From: Shinisaurus crocodilurus
Taxonomy: Eukaryota > Chordata > Lepidosauria > Squamata > Shinisauridae
NCBI GenBank assembly: GCA_021292165.1
Contig: CM037880.1
Coordinates: 180,441,085-180,505,084 of the forward strand
Direction of reading: 5' to 3'
Length of the DNA stretch: 64,000 nt
Below are positions 32,275 to 43,251 of the stretch, piece after piece. The position numbers and the translations under genes are program-made. How positions within the stretch are numbered: the stretch's first letter is position 1; each line of letters opens with the position of its first letter. The notes under the pieces are model-generated. The model saw only the letters and a program-made list of their open reading frames with translations, ran no database searches and had not been told where the DNA came from.

Positions 32275-32940
32275 ATGCTCCACGATCGTGGCTTGTCGTG
32301 TCAGGATAACCTGATGAGGGTGGGTTGTTGGGTGTGGTTAACAAGCCACCCACAACTCATGGGCTGTTATATGTAGTAGGTGGTTTGTTAACCATGCCAA
32401 CAACCCACCCTCACTGGATCTGCATGACACAACAAGCCACGGTCACAGCTTGAATATGCAAAAATCATGCGGCATGCACCACAACCCAGCTTGTGCTGAC
32501 ACATGCTGGGCATGATTTCCATAATCACTCACCAGCTGCAGTTTGTTGTGTTATTTGAGCCTGGGAAGCATGGCTTGCTGGAAGGTTAAACAACCCTCAA
32601 ATGGGCTCTTGTAGGGTTATTTGAGGGTTGTTTCACCCTCCAATGAGCCATGCTGCCTGGGTTTGGACAGCATGATAAGCCGCGCCAGGGCGGTGATTAT
32701 GGAAGTAGTACCTGGCATGCGCTTTGGCTCACAACAAGCTATGGAGGCTTGTTCTGATCTCCGGCATGTACTGGGTGCCATTTCCTCAATAACCTGCCTG
32801 GGCATGGCTTGTTGTGTCATCCCAACCCGGGCAGCATGGCTTGTATGAGGGCGAAACAACCCTCAGCCCAGGTCCTGTTGTGGGGCAATTTGATGGTTAT
32901 TTCCCCCCAAGCCATGCCACCCAGCTTCTGTTGACATGAC
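32275..32940. repeat. cluster of tandem foldback elements
   Basis: Element 1 (32275-32450): gtggcttgtcgtgtc..ggtgggttgttgg..ttaacaagccac is mirrored by gtggtttgttaaccatgcca, acaacccaccctc and gacacaacaagccac. Element 2 (about 32505-32700): ttccataatcactcaccag..ggttaaacaaccctcaaat is mirrored by atttgagggttgtttcaccc and gcggtgattatggaa. A third diverged segment runs to 32940 (catggcttgttgtgtcatcc). Words such as aagccatg and gggttgtt link them to the repeat at 5560 and 53440. Confidence 0.7.
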
Positions 32941-33119
32941 TACTTCACTTCACTTCACTTAGTGAAACGCTGCTCAAATTAAACTCCAAACTGAACATTC
33001 ATTAAGTACACACTCAATAAAGCTTGAACAACTTAAGCAGTTGAGTGGCCTAATAAACCACAACAGTTCCATCTGTTATATAGTGATAATTGCCAAGCCC
33101 CCTTAAGAGCTTAATTAAC

Positions 33120-33300
33120 AGTGCAGTCCTATGCATGCTTACTTGGAAGTAAACCCACTGTGTTCAGTGGGGATTACTTCCTAAAAAGTGCATTTAGGAT
33201 TGCTGCCTTAGGCTGTAACCAGAGTCATTTACTAGGGTGTAAGCCCCATTGCCTCATTAAACATAGGGGGACTTCTGAGCAAAGTATGCATAGAATTACA
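33120..33300. repeat. two adjacent short palindromic MITE copies
   Basis: agtcctatgcatgcttactt, gaagtaaacccactgtgttc, agtggggattacttcctaaa and gcatttaggattgc is followed by gtgtaagccccattgcctca..gacttctgagcaaag and gcatagaattacacc. Confidence 0.65.
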
Positions 33301-33840
33301 CCAAGCTCAGATCATGCAGGAGCTGTGGAAACCACAAGGGTGACTTTTCATCTCCTTCCCATCTATCACCAAAAGGGAAAAATCTGCTCCGCTGTACCCA
33401 AGAAGCAGAATCGTTACTCTCTCAAGCAGAGCCTGCTGTGCGCTGGAAGGTTGATTTTGCAGCCCAAACCAGCCTTTGGAAACTCCCATTCACACACAAA
33501 CCTCCAGACCAGCACACTGCTCAGTGGGAAAGGGTGCATGCATGTATCTCACAAATGAAACTGCACAGCCAGCTGAAAATGTTGGAAAGGCATCACGGAG
33601 CAGTTTATTTAAAGCTGGAAAACAGCTGCCTTTGATGCGAAGTAGCCACTCGGGGATTCTCAGACTTCTGTGTTACTGAGAAGTTGAGCCATGATGGCTT
33701 CTATGCACAGGTATTTTGTATTCTTCTTGACATCCCCATAGTACCTTGTTGAGCATGGGCAGCTGACTCATGGCAGTGAGGAGCAGGAGGATCCTGTTGC
33801 TAGTGCCTGACTTTTGTGTATTTTTGCCACTTGTTCATCC
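33301..33840. other. intergenic, nothing recognised
   Basis: Sequence between the MITEs and the truncated end of the DIRS element. No supported gene. Confidence 0.5.
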
Positions 33841-34720
33841 AAGTGGCAAAGCGTTGACTCGACACTGGGATCCCGGCGGAGGGACCGCAGTAGCAAATAA
33901 AGAGATGCGGAGTCTTTCGCAAGTGTCGAGTCCTGTCCTGATAGAAGGCTAACACCCGCCTGACATCCAGCAGGTGGAGGGTCTGTTCGACTGGGAAAGA
34001 CGGTGTGGGAAAAAAGGCAGGAAGCACTATGTCCTGCGCGAGGTGGAAGTCGGAGACGACTTTCGGCAGAAAGGCCAGGTCGGGGCGCAGTACTGCTTTG
34101 TCCCTGTGGAACACGAGGTATGGCTGGTCCATGTGAAGGGCACACAGTTCACCCGCACGGCGGGTGGACGTGATTGCCACCAAGAGGGCTGTATTCCACA
34201 AGAGCAGTCGAACGTCGACTGTGGCCATTGGCTCAAAGGGAGGCTTGGTGAGAGCTTGGAGGACAAGCAGCAGTTCCCAGCATGGGACGATGGTGCGGGC
34301 AGGGGGCAGGAGATTGCGGAGTCCCTTGAGGAATAGTCGGACTAGTGGGTCAGTGAAGAGTGTGCCCAGGGGCGGGGCGGGCGATGTGCTGATATGGCCG
34401 CCAAGTGCACCTTGATGGAGGAGAAGGCCATGCCCCTGGACATGAGATCGTGGAGGTATGTATTGGAGGAGTGCTGGAACCAGACATGTCAGTGGGTCGA
34501 GGTTATGAGTCGCAGCATACGCAGTGAAGGCTTTCCATTTGTTAAGAGTATGATCGCCTAGTAGAAGGTCTGCGTGCGGCTATGATCCGGGCGACGTTGG
34601 CTGGGAGTCCGGGAGGGCAGGCTAGTGAATATGCCAGGCCGTGAGGTGGAGTGTCGGGCTCAGGTGAAGGGGCCGGTACCTGCCTCAGGATAGTTCTAGG
34701 AGGAGAACTACCAGAACTAC
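33841..34720 (-). pseudogene. DIRS tyrosine recombinase, 3'-truncated
   Basis: The open segment 34228-33800 reads TSTRRAGELCAL, then YLVFHRDKAVLRPDLAFLPK, LLDVRRVLAFYQDRTRHLRK and VSSQRFATW. The box around TRRAGEL carries the first catalytic arginine of tyrosine recombinases. The later H-x-x-R and tyrosine boxes are absent because similarity ends after ATWMNKW. The upstream part (34700-34230) continues in broken frames. Confidence 0.8.
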
Positions 34721-34724
34721 CACA

Positions 34725-36530
34725 ATTTTTTTTAAAAAAAAATATTTTATTTACTTTTCAAAACAAAATATAACAAAATACAAGAATATCACAAAAATAT
34801 AACCTAAACAGCATACGATAAGTCATAAAGTGCACACACCCCCCACCCTCCAAGGGACCAATTAATATACTTCCATCCTCTTGATCAAATGAATTCCAAA
34901 TTCCAAAAATATAACATATCCTGACAAGGCATGCTCCCCTTCCCCTTTATTAATACGTAGTCTAGTAATTAAGTCCATATATCCATAAAATTATTCTTCT
35001 TTAGCAATCCTATTTTGCATTTGATACTACTAGTTAGTTTATCGTTTAGGGCTAAGTCCCAAACTTCCTTATACCAGTTTGTTATTAGGAAAACATGTTG
35101 CACTTTCCAATTTCTCGCTATCATTAGCCTGGCCACAGTTAACAAGTTTACAATTAACTTCTTCGTATTTTGGTCGCAAATAAGCTTCTCCATTATTGAT
35201 AACAATGCTAATTTTGGACAGACCTCTAAATTAATACCAATAATTTTTGATATTTCTGCAAAAACCTTTTGCCAAAACACCAATACATTTTTACAACTCC
35301 ACCACATATGAGCATATGTCCCTTTTTCCTGACATCCTCTCCAACAAAATGCAGAACAATTACCGTATAATCTATTCCAGTGATGGTGAACCTTTTTGAG
35401 CCCGAGTGCCCAAACTGCAACACAAAACCAACTTATTTATTTCAAAGTGCCAACACTGCAATTAAACCTGAATACCGAGGTTTTAGTTTTAGAAAAACAA
35501 CACATACAGTTGTCCGAACTAATTAACATCTTTTGTCTTAAAAGAAAAACACAATAACAGAGCTTTCAATGATACAAACAGTTTTTTGTTGGGGGAAAAA
35601 ATCAACTCAAAAAATGATTATAGTACTACATTGTACACATAGCCTGAAGGGAATTTATACAAACTTTTTAAATAATTAGGCATATGTATTTTTGGATAAG
35701 GGATTCTCAACTTGTAATATGATTATATGCCAGACTGAAATTGTATGGGGCAAGCTTTACCCCGGGTCCTTTCCCTGCTTCTACAAGTGTCGGTATAGTA
35801 AAAGTAAAAGTCAACCTGTACTAGGATGAGCAAGATAAACAAGAAAACTAAATGTGCTTAACACATTTTAAACACTTTATGTCTTGGACTGCAAACACTG
35901 CATTAGGTAAAAGTTTGCATTGGGCATGCTTTTGCACAATTAATGTGATTTTTGCTATTGCCTGCATGCTGATAATTTGTCAAACCTTGGCTCATACTCC
36001 GTTAGTTTGAGAGCAACACATGCAGCACTCAGGTCAACTGTTAGGGCTTTACATCCAAGCCATGCTCTGTGCATCATTCTTCAAAATCTTTTAAATGTGA
36101 TAACAATGTAGAAAAGAATTCTGTAACAGGAATCCTAGAATAAAATCATTCTGTTCCACACTGTGAGAAAGAACAAAATCATTAGTGTTTTGCAGAAGGG
36201 GACAGTCTTTTCGCGATCTGGTGACCAATGGCTCGAGTGCCCACAGAGAGGTCCCTGCGTGCCAGCTGTGGCACCCGTGCCATAGGTTCGCCATCACTGA
36301 TCTATTCTATTTAATCTTACTGGAGTTAAATACCATCTCCAAATTAGCTTATAAATTTTTTCCTTTATCCTAGTTGAAATCACTTTCACAATCCGTCTAT
36401 CACATATATTGTTCCACCCCACCTTCGAGGTCACCTCTTCAAATTCATTATCCCAAACTGCCTTTAGCTGATCCTCTTGTTCCTCTGCATTTTGAATCAA
36501 TCTATATAAATCCCTTGTTATAGAGAGGGA
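34725..36530 (-). mobile_element. 5'-truncated L1 LINE inserted in the DIRS element
   Basis: ORF2 C-terminal sequence reads IYKLIWRWYLTPVRLNR (before the hAT insertion), then LYG..CWRGCQEKGTYAHMWWSCK, which is the C-x3-C-x7-H-x4-C motif typical of L1 ORF2, then VFLITNWYKEVWDLALNDKL. An A-rich 3' tail (T-tract on plus at 34726-34733) and flanking accaca at 34719-34724 and 36531-36536 mark a target duplication. The hAT element at 35378-36299 interrupts it. Roughly 0.88 kb of L1 remains. Confidence 0.85.
35378..36299. mobile_element. hAT element (922 bp) with perfect 8-bp TSD, inserted in L1
   Basis: Left end cagtgatggtgaaccttttt, right end aggttcgccatcactg: imperfect inverted termini. A perfect 8-bp duplication atctattc lies at 35370-35377 and 36300-36307. 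Removing the element with one duplication restores the L1 reading frame (TPVRLNR then LYG). The gagcccgagtgcccaaactg motif after the left end recalls the hAT-Charlie group, possibly the horizontally transferred OposCharlie1 type (from memory). No intact transposase ORF, so it is non-autonomous or decayed. Confidence 0.9.
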
Positions 36531-36539
36531 ACCACAGTT

Positions 36540-38319
36540 GTCTGGGCCACCAAGGTGCAATCAAGATGCAGTTGGACCAGTTCTGCCTGACTTTTTCAAT
36601 GACTCTGGTCAGCAATGGGAGTGGGGGAAAGATATAGAGAAGCCCGGTGTCCCAAGTGAGGAGAAAGGCGTCCGTGAGCGAGCTGGGGTCGTTGCCCCCT
36701 CGACTGCAGAAGAGGGGGCATGCCGTGTTCTGCGCCATGGCAAAGAGGTCTAGAGTTGGTGTGCCCCAAGTGTGGAAGAGGGAATTCCTGGCTTGGGCGT
36801 CTAGTTGCCATTTGTGCTGGCTGAACGAGTGGCGGCTTAATGCATCTGCAAGCACATTCTCGTGGCCCGCTATGTGGGTGGCCACTATGTCGATGCGCCT
36901 GGTGATCGTCCAGTGGAAAAGTTTGAGGGTCAGTGCCAGGAGGGAGCTGGAATGGGTGCCCCCTTGTTTGTTGATATAAGTGACTATCGTGGTGGTGTCC
37001 GAAGTCACCTGCACCCGATGTCCCCTGAGGAGGTGCTCTAGGGCAGTGATGGCATTGAATACTGCCTTCATTTCTAGAATATTGATGTGCTGGAGTCTTT
37101 CTGCGCTGGTCCACGTACCTTGGATGACATGTCGCTCTCAGTGGGCACTGCAGCCCGTGAGGGAAACATCCACGGTGAGGACCTTGGATGGGTCTGTTGT
37201 CACGAACGGAAGACCCTGCAATAGGTTTGGCTTGTGGAGCCACCATAAGAGGGAGTCTCGCACCTTGCGTGGTAGTTGCATCCGAGACCGGGGGCTGTCT
37301 GACTCGGGATCGAAGTGCACTAAAAGCCAGTTTTGGAGCGTCCTAGTTTTGAGCTTGGCAAACAGGATGACTGAGATCGTCGACTCCATGAGTCCCAGTA
37401 GCCGCTGGAGTGCTGTGGCAGAAGAAGACAGTGAACTGTGTACTTTCACCACTAGTTTGAGTATGGTGCTGGCGTGACATTGTGGCAAGGTCGCCCGGCC
37501 AGTGTCTGCATCTAGCATTGCCCTATGCATTTGACTTTTCTGGTGGGTTTGAGGACTGACTTCTCCGGGTTGATATGGAGGCCCAAGTCGTCTAGGAGGC
37601 TCAGTGTGGTGTGTAGTGCTGAGGAAAGGATGTCCCTGGACGAGTCCACGATGAGCCAGTCATCCAGGTACGGGTAAATCTTTATCACCTTGGACCGGAG
37701 GCTTGCACACACTAGAGCCATGCATTTTGAGAAGACTCGGGGGGGGGGGCGTACAGAGTCCAAACAGTAGGACGACAAACTCATAGGCCGCTTCGTCCAA
37801 CAGAAACCGAAGATACTGTCTGCTGTTGTGATGTGCGGCAATGTGGAAGTACACATCCTGCAGGTCTATGGAGATGAACCAGTCGGTCCTGCGAAAGAGG
37901 GGCAGGATCGACTGGAGCGCAACCATCCTGAACTTCCTTGGTGTGTAGAAGTTCACACCCCTTAGATCTAGGATACGGCGCAGTCCTCCATCCCTTTTCG
38001 GCACCATGAAATATCTTGAATATAAGCTGGTCTCCTGGTGCCCTGGTGCAACTCTCTGGACAGGGCCCTTGGACAGCAGGGTTGCGACTTCTTGTATGAG
38101 TGGTGGAGTGGCCCTTGTGGAGCGGGTGCCGGTAAAGGGAGGGAGGACATTGAATTCGATGCGATATCCCTTGATTATGATCCGGAGGACCCATTGGTCT
38201 GACATGATAGTCTGCCAAGACCTGAAGAACCGGGAGAGGTGGTTTGTAAATGTCAGCGGAGGCAGTGCAAGGGTGATGCTGGGCGGGCAACTGAAAGTTT
38301 CAAACTCGATGCTTGCCAA
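36540..38319 (-). pseudogene. DIRS reverse transcriptase / RNase H, frameshifted
   Basis: The RT part (38319-37660) has YFMVPKRDGGLRRILDLRGV and WFISIDLQDVYFHIAAHHNS. The catalytic YPYLDDWLI appears in a different frame (37856-37512). The shift coincides with a run of nine G at about 37740-37749. RNase H (37530-36540) has VTSDTTTIVTYINKQGG, HIAGHENVLADALSRH and WGTPTLDLFA. The ORF runs into L1 after WWPRQLWF. Confidence 0.85.
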
Positions 38320-39650
38320 AGTCTGCTCCCTTGCGGGAACAAGACTGGGTATTAGAGCGTCTTGTGGGTGGTGGTGGCTGGTGTTCTTGAGAGCGACGAT
38401 CAGATGCCCTCGGAAAGTACAGCTGGTATCGTGTGGAGGGTGACTGAAATCGGCCCCAACGTCGGGGACGATACTGTTTCGGCTGAGTGGCCGGGACTAA
38501 TCCCATTTTCTTAGCGTTGGCTCGTGCCTTCTGGACCGCGTTGAGTGAGTCGTCGTTTGAGGAATGGAAAAGGCCTTCACTGTCGAAGGGGAGGTCTTCT
38601 ATTTTGGCTCCTACTTCTTGGGTGAGGGATGAGGATTGGAGTCACGCATGCCTGCGAAGGGCGACGGTTGCCACCATAGACTTACTGTGGCAGTCAGCCT
38701 GGTGTCTAGCCATGTTCAATTGCAGCTTCACAATGCCCATGGCTTTGGAATAGAAGACCCTTGCAAGTTCTCGGTGTTCTTTGGGTAGGTGGTTACACAG
38801 GACAGGACCCCAATCTTTTCCCAGAGGAAAAGCTGGTAACGTGCCATAGTGGCCTGGTACCCATCTACTCCAAGGCCGAGTGAGTGGAGGCGTAGACTTG
38901 TCTCCCAAAGGAGTCTAGCCTTTCCCCCTGGGTGGGAGAAAAGAAACTCGGGTGTCTTCCTCTCGCACCCAATACATGGATTTGAGCTTGCTTGCCGTCG
39001 CAGGGAGTCAAAGCCTGTGTAGACGTCAGCGAGGGGACAGACTCATAGAATGCACCTGCTGTTCGGAGCGGTCGGTCGGGTTTGACAGGAGTAGGCTGGC
39101 ACCTCTCGGGAGGCTTGTTGAGTGAAGAGGGAGAACAGAGCTTTGCGTCCTTCAACCTCTTAGAATCCTTATGCTTCTTCTTGCACTCTGCATCCATCTT
39201 TGGCTTGTGAGGCTTCTTTTTAGGTAAGAGGGTCTCAATGGATTTGCCGGGAGTCACAGGTGCCTCTCTGGTGGTCGTATGAGACGGAGTTTTAGGCCGC
39301 AAAGTAGTGTCTGACACCAGTGGGGCCTTTACAACCTCCAACGCTTTGTGCCATAGGCCAGCTTTGAGCTTATCCGCTCAGTGTTTATGAGCCTGGCGGG
39401 TGAAAGCCTGGCAGTGGTGGCAAGTGTCGACCATGTGGCCCTCTCCAAGGCAGAACAGGCATAAGAAGTGGCTGTCTGCCGGAGGGAGCTTGGCTCCGCA
39501 TTTCACACATTTGCGGAATGCCGTCCGGGGCCCCATGTGAGAGGGGGGTGGGAAGGCGAGGAGAAAAGGGGGCTGAAAACAGAAGTCTACCTTTCTCCCT
39601 TTTTTTCTTTCTTGACTGTGCAGCACAAGGCCTCAGCAAGAACAACTCTC
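38300..39650 (-). pseudogene. DIRS gag-like region, broken
   Basis: A 5' segment (39626-39378) has a Cys/His cluster, CVKCGAKLPPADSHFLC then CLGEGHMVDTCHHC. The following basic, Lys-rich part (39341-38865) and the MARHQADCHSKSMVATVALR segment (38908-38642) are in different frames. All lie in order on the minus strand upstream of RT, as in DIRS elements. Confidence 0.7.
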
Positions 39651-39850
39651 AGAGGAGAAACTTCCTACACGACTGTTCGTATGAGCGGTCGAAGAGGAAC
39701 TGAGGGAACGGGTGGGAGCCGCGTCAAGGAGCATGCACGAAGGGGAGGGGCTCCCGCCCGATTTCTCCTCCTCAGCTATAGAATCTTCTGAACGAACTCT
39801 GTGCAAGCGCAGAGAGCCCATATGTGTGTGATGCACAGAGACCATGAAGA

Positions 39851-40782
39851 ACTCCAGCTTCTCAGCATGTTTAAAAAGGCCCCGAACTGTGTTACTAGCA
39901 ACATCAGAGGAATATATGTATGCATGCAGGATGGATTGGTTACCTCCAAAGTATTCCCACCCTGTTGCTCATTTATGGTTGTCTGGACTTTCACAAGCAT
40001 ATTGGGAGAAAGTGCTTAAAAAAACACACCACCTTTCCTCAGAAATTCCCATTTCAAAGTATTGGCGCAAAAACAGGAACACTAATTGCACACCTTTGAG
40101 AGACATGGAATGGCAGCTGCAAGAAGACCACAGAGCTCCACTGGTCTGTGAAGAAGGAAAGATGTGACTTGGGAGGAGCCTTTGTCTGTCTTTCATTCTG
40201 CCCTGAAAAGGATACTAGAAGAGGGATCAACTCGATAACTCAAAGACCAGGAAAATAGTCGTTGGGTAAATCACCCACTGCAGACTGGGATACTGGTGGT
40301 CTTTTCTGATACATGCCTGCTTTTTACATGAGTAGTTGAGTGTAACCCAGCTGTATGTACTGGTACAACAGACAATTGAGAGAACTTCGTATTCTCTTCA
40401 GTAAACATAGCGCTAAACCAACTCAGAAGTAAATCCTTTCCAATTTGTCAAAATGTGAATCTCAACACTTAAGACTTAATTCTTTATTACTTGCAGTTGT
40501 CTTGTGCTGTATTCATGCCATGCTATCATGATCATCCTACTTTTTAGAAGAATAATGGTGAAGCCAGGAATTGCCCTTGCTTCAATTGTTCTTAAATTGG
40601 GGCCTGAAATTCTACGAAATGACTTCTCTCTTCAGCAGTGCAAGCTGCTGCATGTCTGCGTACATATAGTTCTTCCTCATGCACATATATTATAGTCTCT
40701 CTGAATCACGACCATAAAGAACAAATATTGTAGCAGGGTTTTAATTTGGAAGCTTTTCAAACATTAGCCACATCATAACTTT
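39851..40782. other. intergenic, nothing recognised
   Basis: Between the DIRS element and the next repeat. No supported gene or repeat. Confidence 0.5.
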
Positions 40783-40965
40783 TAAGGTAAGATTGCAAGA
40801 GCTCTGCTGGATCAGACTCAACATCTATGTAGTTCAGTATTCTGTGTCCAAGTAGCCAGACAGATATTTTAGCCTTGTCATGCTGCTTGTCCCCAACTGG
40901 TACTGAGATATTGCCTCTCAACATAGTGGTTCCATGTGGCTAATGAGCCATTGATAGACCTATGT
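40783..40965 (+). repeat. interspersed retroposon-like repeat ('gctctgctggatcagac')
   Basis: gattgcaagagctctgctgg, atcagactcaacatctatgt, agttcagtattctgtgtcca and gagccattgatagacctatg. A second copy at 58936-59107 shares ccttgctggaccaaaccaaa and agtccagcattctgttcaca. The family is widespread in squamates (from memory). Its class was not determined. Confidence 0.6.
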
Positions 40966-41270
40966 TCTATGCAGTGATGCAGCTAGAGCTGGACCTTGGT
41001 GCCAAAGTCCAGCCCTGTCCCACCTCCGAATCACTACCCAGAGGGCGGCAGGTGATGAGGCCAGCGGCAAATGAACCTGGCATCTGCACCTGTGCCAGCA
41101 TAGGCATACTGGGCCCACCTATGACTCTGCTCAATGCAGTATCCTTATTTTAAAATAACATTTTTATAATCAGGGGTGGCAAGCACATGGTTACAGATGC
41201 TCAACTGATTCTTACTTCAAACATAAGATTATCCTTTTCTGTAACAAGGGTGGTGCTTATTTTCAAGTAA

Positions 41271-41404
41271 GGGCACAATCCTATGCATGTTTAAGACAGA
41301 AAAAAGACCTACAGCTCCCAGCATGCCCCATCCAGCTATGCTGGCTGGGGTATGCTGGGAGTTGCAGGTCTTTTTTCTGTCTAAACATGCGTAGGATTGT
41401 GCCT
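41271..41404. repeat. near-perfect palindromic MITE
   Basis: gggcacaatcctatgcatgt pairs with acatgcgtaggattgtgcc. agacagaaaaaagacctaca pairs with ttgcaggtcttttttctgtct in its core. gctcccagcatgcccca pairs with ggggtatgctgggagt. Only a few bases at the centre are unpaired. Best-preserved copy of the 4624/20893/23468 family. Confidence 0.9.
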
Positions 41405-42469
41405 TAAATGGTTTAGTATCAGGAAAGCAGAAGCAAACTCCCCTTTTATTCCTGTAGTTATGATGGTACTATGCTTTCAGTGAGTTTAAAATGTGAAACT
41501 GCACATGCTCAGAATCTTTTTTTAATCAGGGATTTTTTGGGTGTTTTGTTCTATCAGTAATGTAGTCGCAGTTGTAGAGCATGGAATGGTGGGGGTGGGA
41601 GAAGAGAAACATTAGTTGTGTGCTTCACAACTGAAGTAACACATGGTCATCTAAAGATCCCCCCCCCCGACCATTCAATCCAGGGTTAAAATTACGTAGA
41701 TGCACCACTGGTTCTATGACCAATCTGTAGCCATCTATGCTTGTAGCAGTGTATCCTGAAAGCTTAATTAAGTATTGTGTAAGACAAGAAAATGAAGTAA
41801 GTGGTGGTGGTCTGCAAAGAGCAAGCAAATAAGAACAGAGGCCTGATCTGTAACAGCAGTGTCTGTTTACCCAAAATGAACCATTTTCATCCACCTACTT
41901 GCACCTTTCTCTCTCTGCTGTTGTAATGTCTGTGTGCCAGTGACATTCCTCCAGAATTGAGGAATTGGTTCTGCTTGCCCTGACATATGCAGTATTTCTG
42001 TGTACAGGTAGTTCTTAAGGTGCTAATGATTTGAATTTGCCCTCCAAACGCAGGTTGCCACTGATTTGATTGAGTTAAACATTAAGTCAGATGTACCAAA
42101 GGGTTTACAAACTATCTTTTACCAAATATGCATGGCCTAGAGATATTGTACTGCTAGAGATTTCACAGACATGTTCACAAATATCAGAACGAAATGGCTA
42201 TCTCTGGTGCTGCTATTTTCTTAAAGCATTTCTTGTAATCACTTTACATTAGGCAGAACTGTACGCTTACTTTAGATATGAATATTGAAACAGTAGTAGC
42301 AAAATGCTGGAGCAATGAGTCAAGTTCTTCCACTGCTATTTTCCTTATAGTCCGTCCCACATATCCTTCCAACTTGTGGCTCTTTCCCCACACTGCATTC
42401 TCAGCTCATGCAGTTGTTTCCTTTTATCTTTGCTGTAGCAGTCCTTGAAGAAATAACAGGAAGAAATGC
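41405..42469. other. intergenic, nothing recognised
   Basis: No gene or repeat recognised. Confidence 0.5.
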
Positions 42470-42715
42470 ATCGGACGGCGGTCAAGCAATCTAGAGGTTT
42501 AAATAAGGGTGGGGGTGCTGCCCGGCCTTATTTCGCTGCCGCTCGTACCTGTTTGAAGTCTTGCTTTTTTTTTCTTCGAGCAGCGCACAGCGCCGCTCGA
42601 ACGATTTCACCCGTCCTCTTTGGCCCATTCGGGCCTGGAACTCGCCAGGGCGTGAGCGGGGCCATGCTCGGCCTCGTTCTGCCCCGGCGAGGCTCGTTTG
42701 TACAACCCTATAAAG
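42470..42715 (-). repeat. GC-rich interspersed element
   Basis: A sharp GC-rich island in AT-rich surroundings. Its minus-strand end is tagggttgtacaaacgagcc, resembling the tagggatgtgcacggagctc end of the element at 60815-61185. This suggests related insertions. No coding potential. Confidence 0.4.
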
Positions 42716-43204
42716 CAATCATTATACCCTCACTGCTTCTTAATAGCTCAGAAGCAATGGATTAATTCACTGTATGTTCCTCTTAATGTTTTCGCCTTAT
42801 CCTGTCTTACATTAGGCTACAGGATAGAGCGGTAGTAGAAGGAAACACAGGTAGTAGAAGGAAGCACCAAGCAACACTGGTGGGTAGGATCAGTAATTGA
42901 ACGTACATGGGCCAGATTTGGTCCATAGGTTTTCAAGGCATATGCATTTACGCTGTGTGTACACAGGACTGTGCTACTTGTACTTGAATTCAGGCCCAGA
43001 GCCCATTACTGGAACAACCTAAGCTTGCCAGCTCTAGAACAAGAGAAGTGAAAATAAAAGGCCAATGAGGAAGCTTATGGTTGGAGTTCAAACTGGCTCC
43101 ATCTTTGCCATCTACCACTGGAGTACTCTGGCCCTTCTAGCTGTGAAGAGACACAAAAGGCACAACAGAAGAAATGTTGCTATGTCTAAAGCCATGTAAA
43201 ACCC
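42716..43204. other. intergenic between NCOA2 3' end and repeats
   Basis: No gene recognised. Confidence 0.5.
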
Positions 43205-43217
43205 GAAGGCATTAAAA

Positions 43218-43223
43218 TTTATT
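43218..43223 (-). promoter_or_regulatory. AATAAA poly(A) signal, NCOA2 (distal)
   Basis: Canonical hexamer at the end of the repeat-poor 3'UTR stretch. Confidence 0.5.
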
Positions 43224-43245
43224 AAATGATGCAATAACAGAATTC

Positions 43246-43251
43246 TTTATT
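43246..43251 (-). promoter_or_regulatory. AATAAA poly(A) signal, NCOA2 (proximal of the pair)
   Basis: Canonical hexamer 23 nt before the distal one. Confidence 0.5.

Larger units (their letters stand above)
33841..39850 (-). mobile_element. DIRS-type retrotransposon, degenerate and interrupted
   Basis: Minus-strand order is gag-like region (39650-38300), reverse transcriptase (38319-37512), RNase H and adjoining domain (37530-36540), then, after an inserted L1 (34725-36530), a tyrosine recombinase (34720-33841). RT followed by RNase H and a tyrosine recombinase in place of a DDE integrase is the DIRS order. Frames are broken at several points. The recombinase stops early, so the 3' end is lost. 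The right boundary near 39850 is estimated from the end of similarity-like composition (cagagagcccatatgtgtg). It sits 3.4 kb beyond the NCOA2 3' end. Confidence 0.85.

Noticed and set aside
36502..38319. host gene encoding a reverse transcriptase-like protein
   Set aside because: Gag, RT, RNase H and tyrosine recombinase lie in DIRS order with frameshifts and insertions, so this is a dead retrotransposon.
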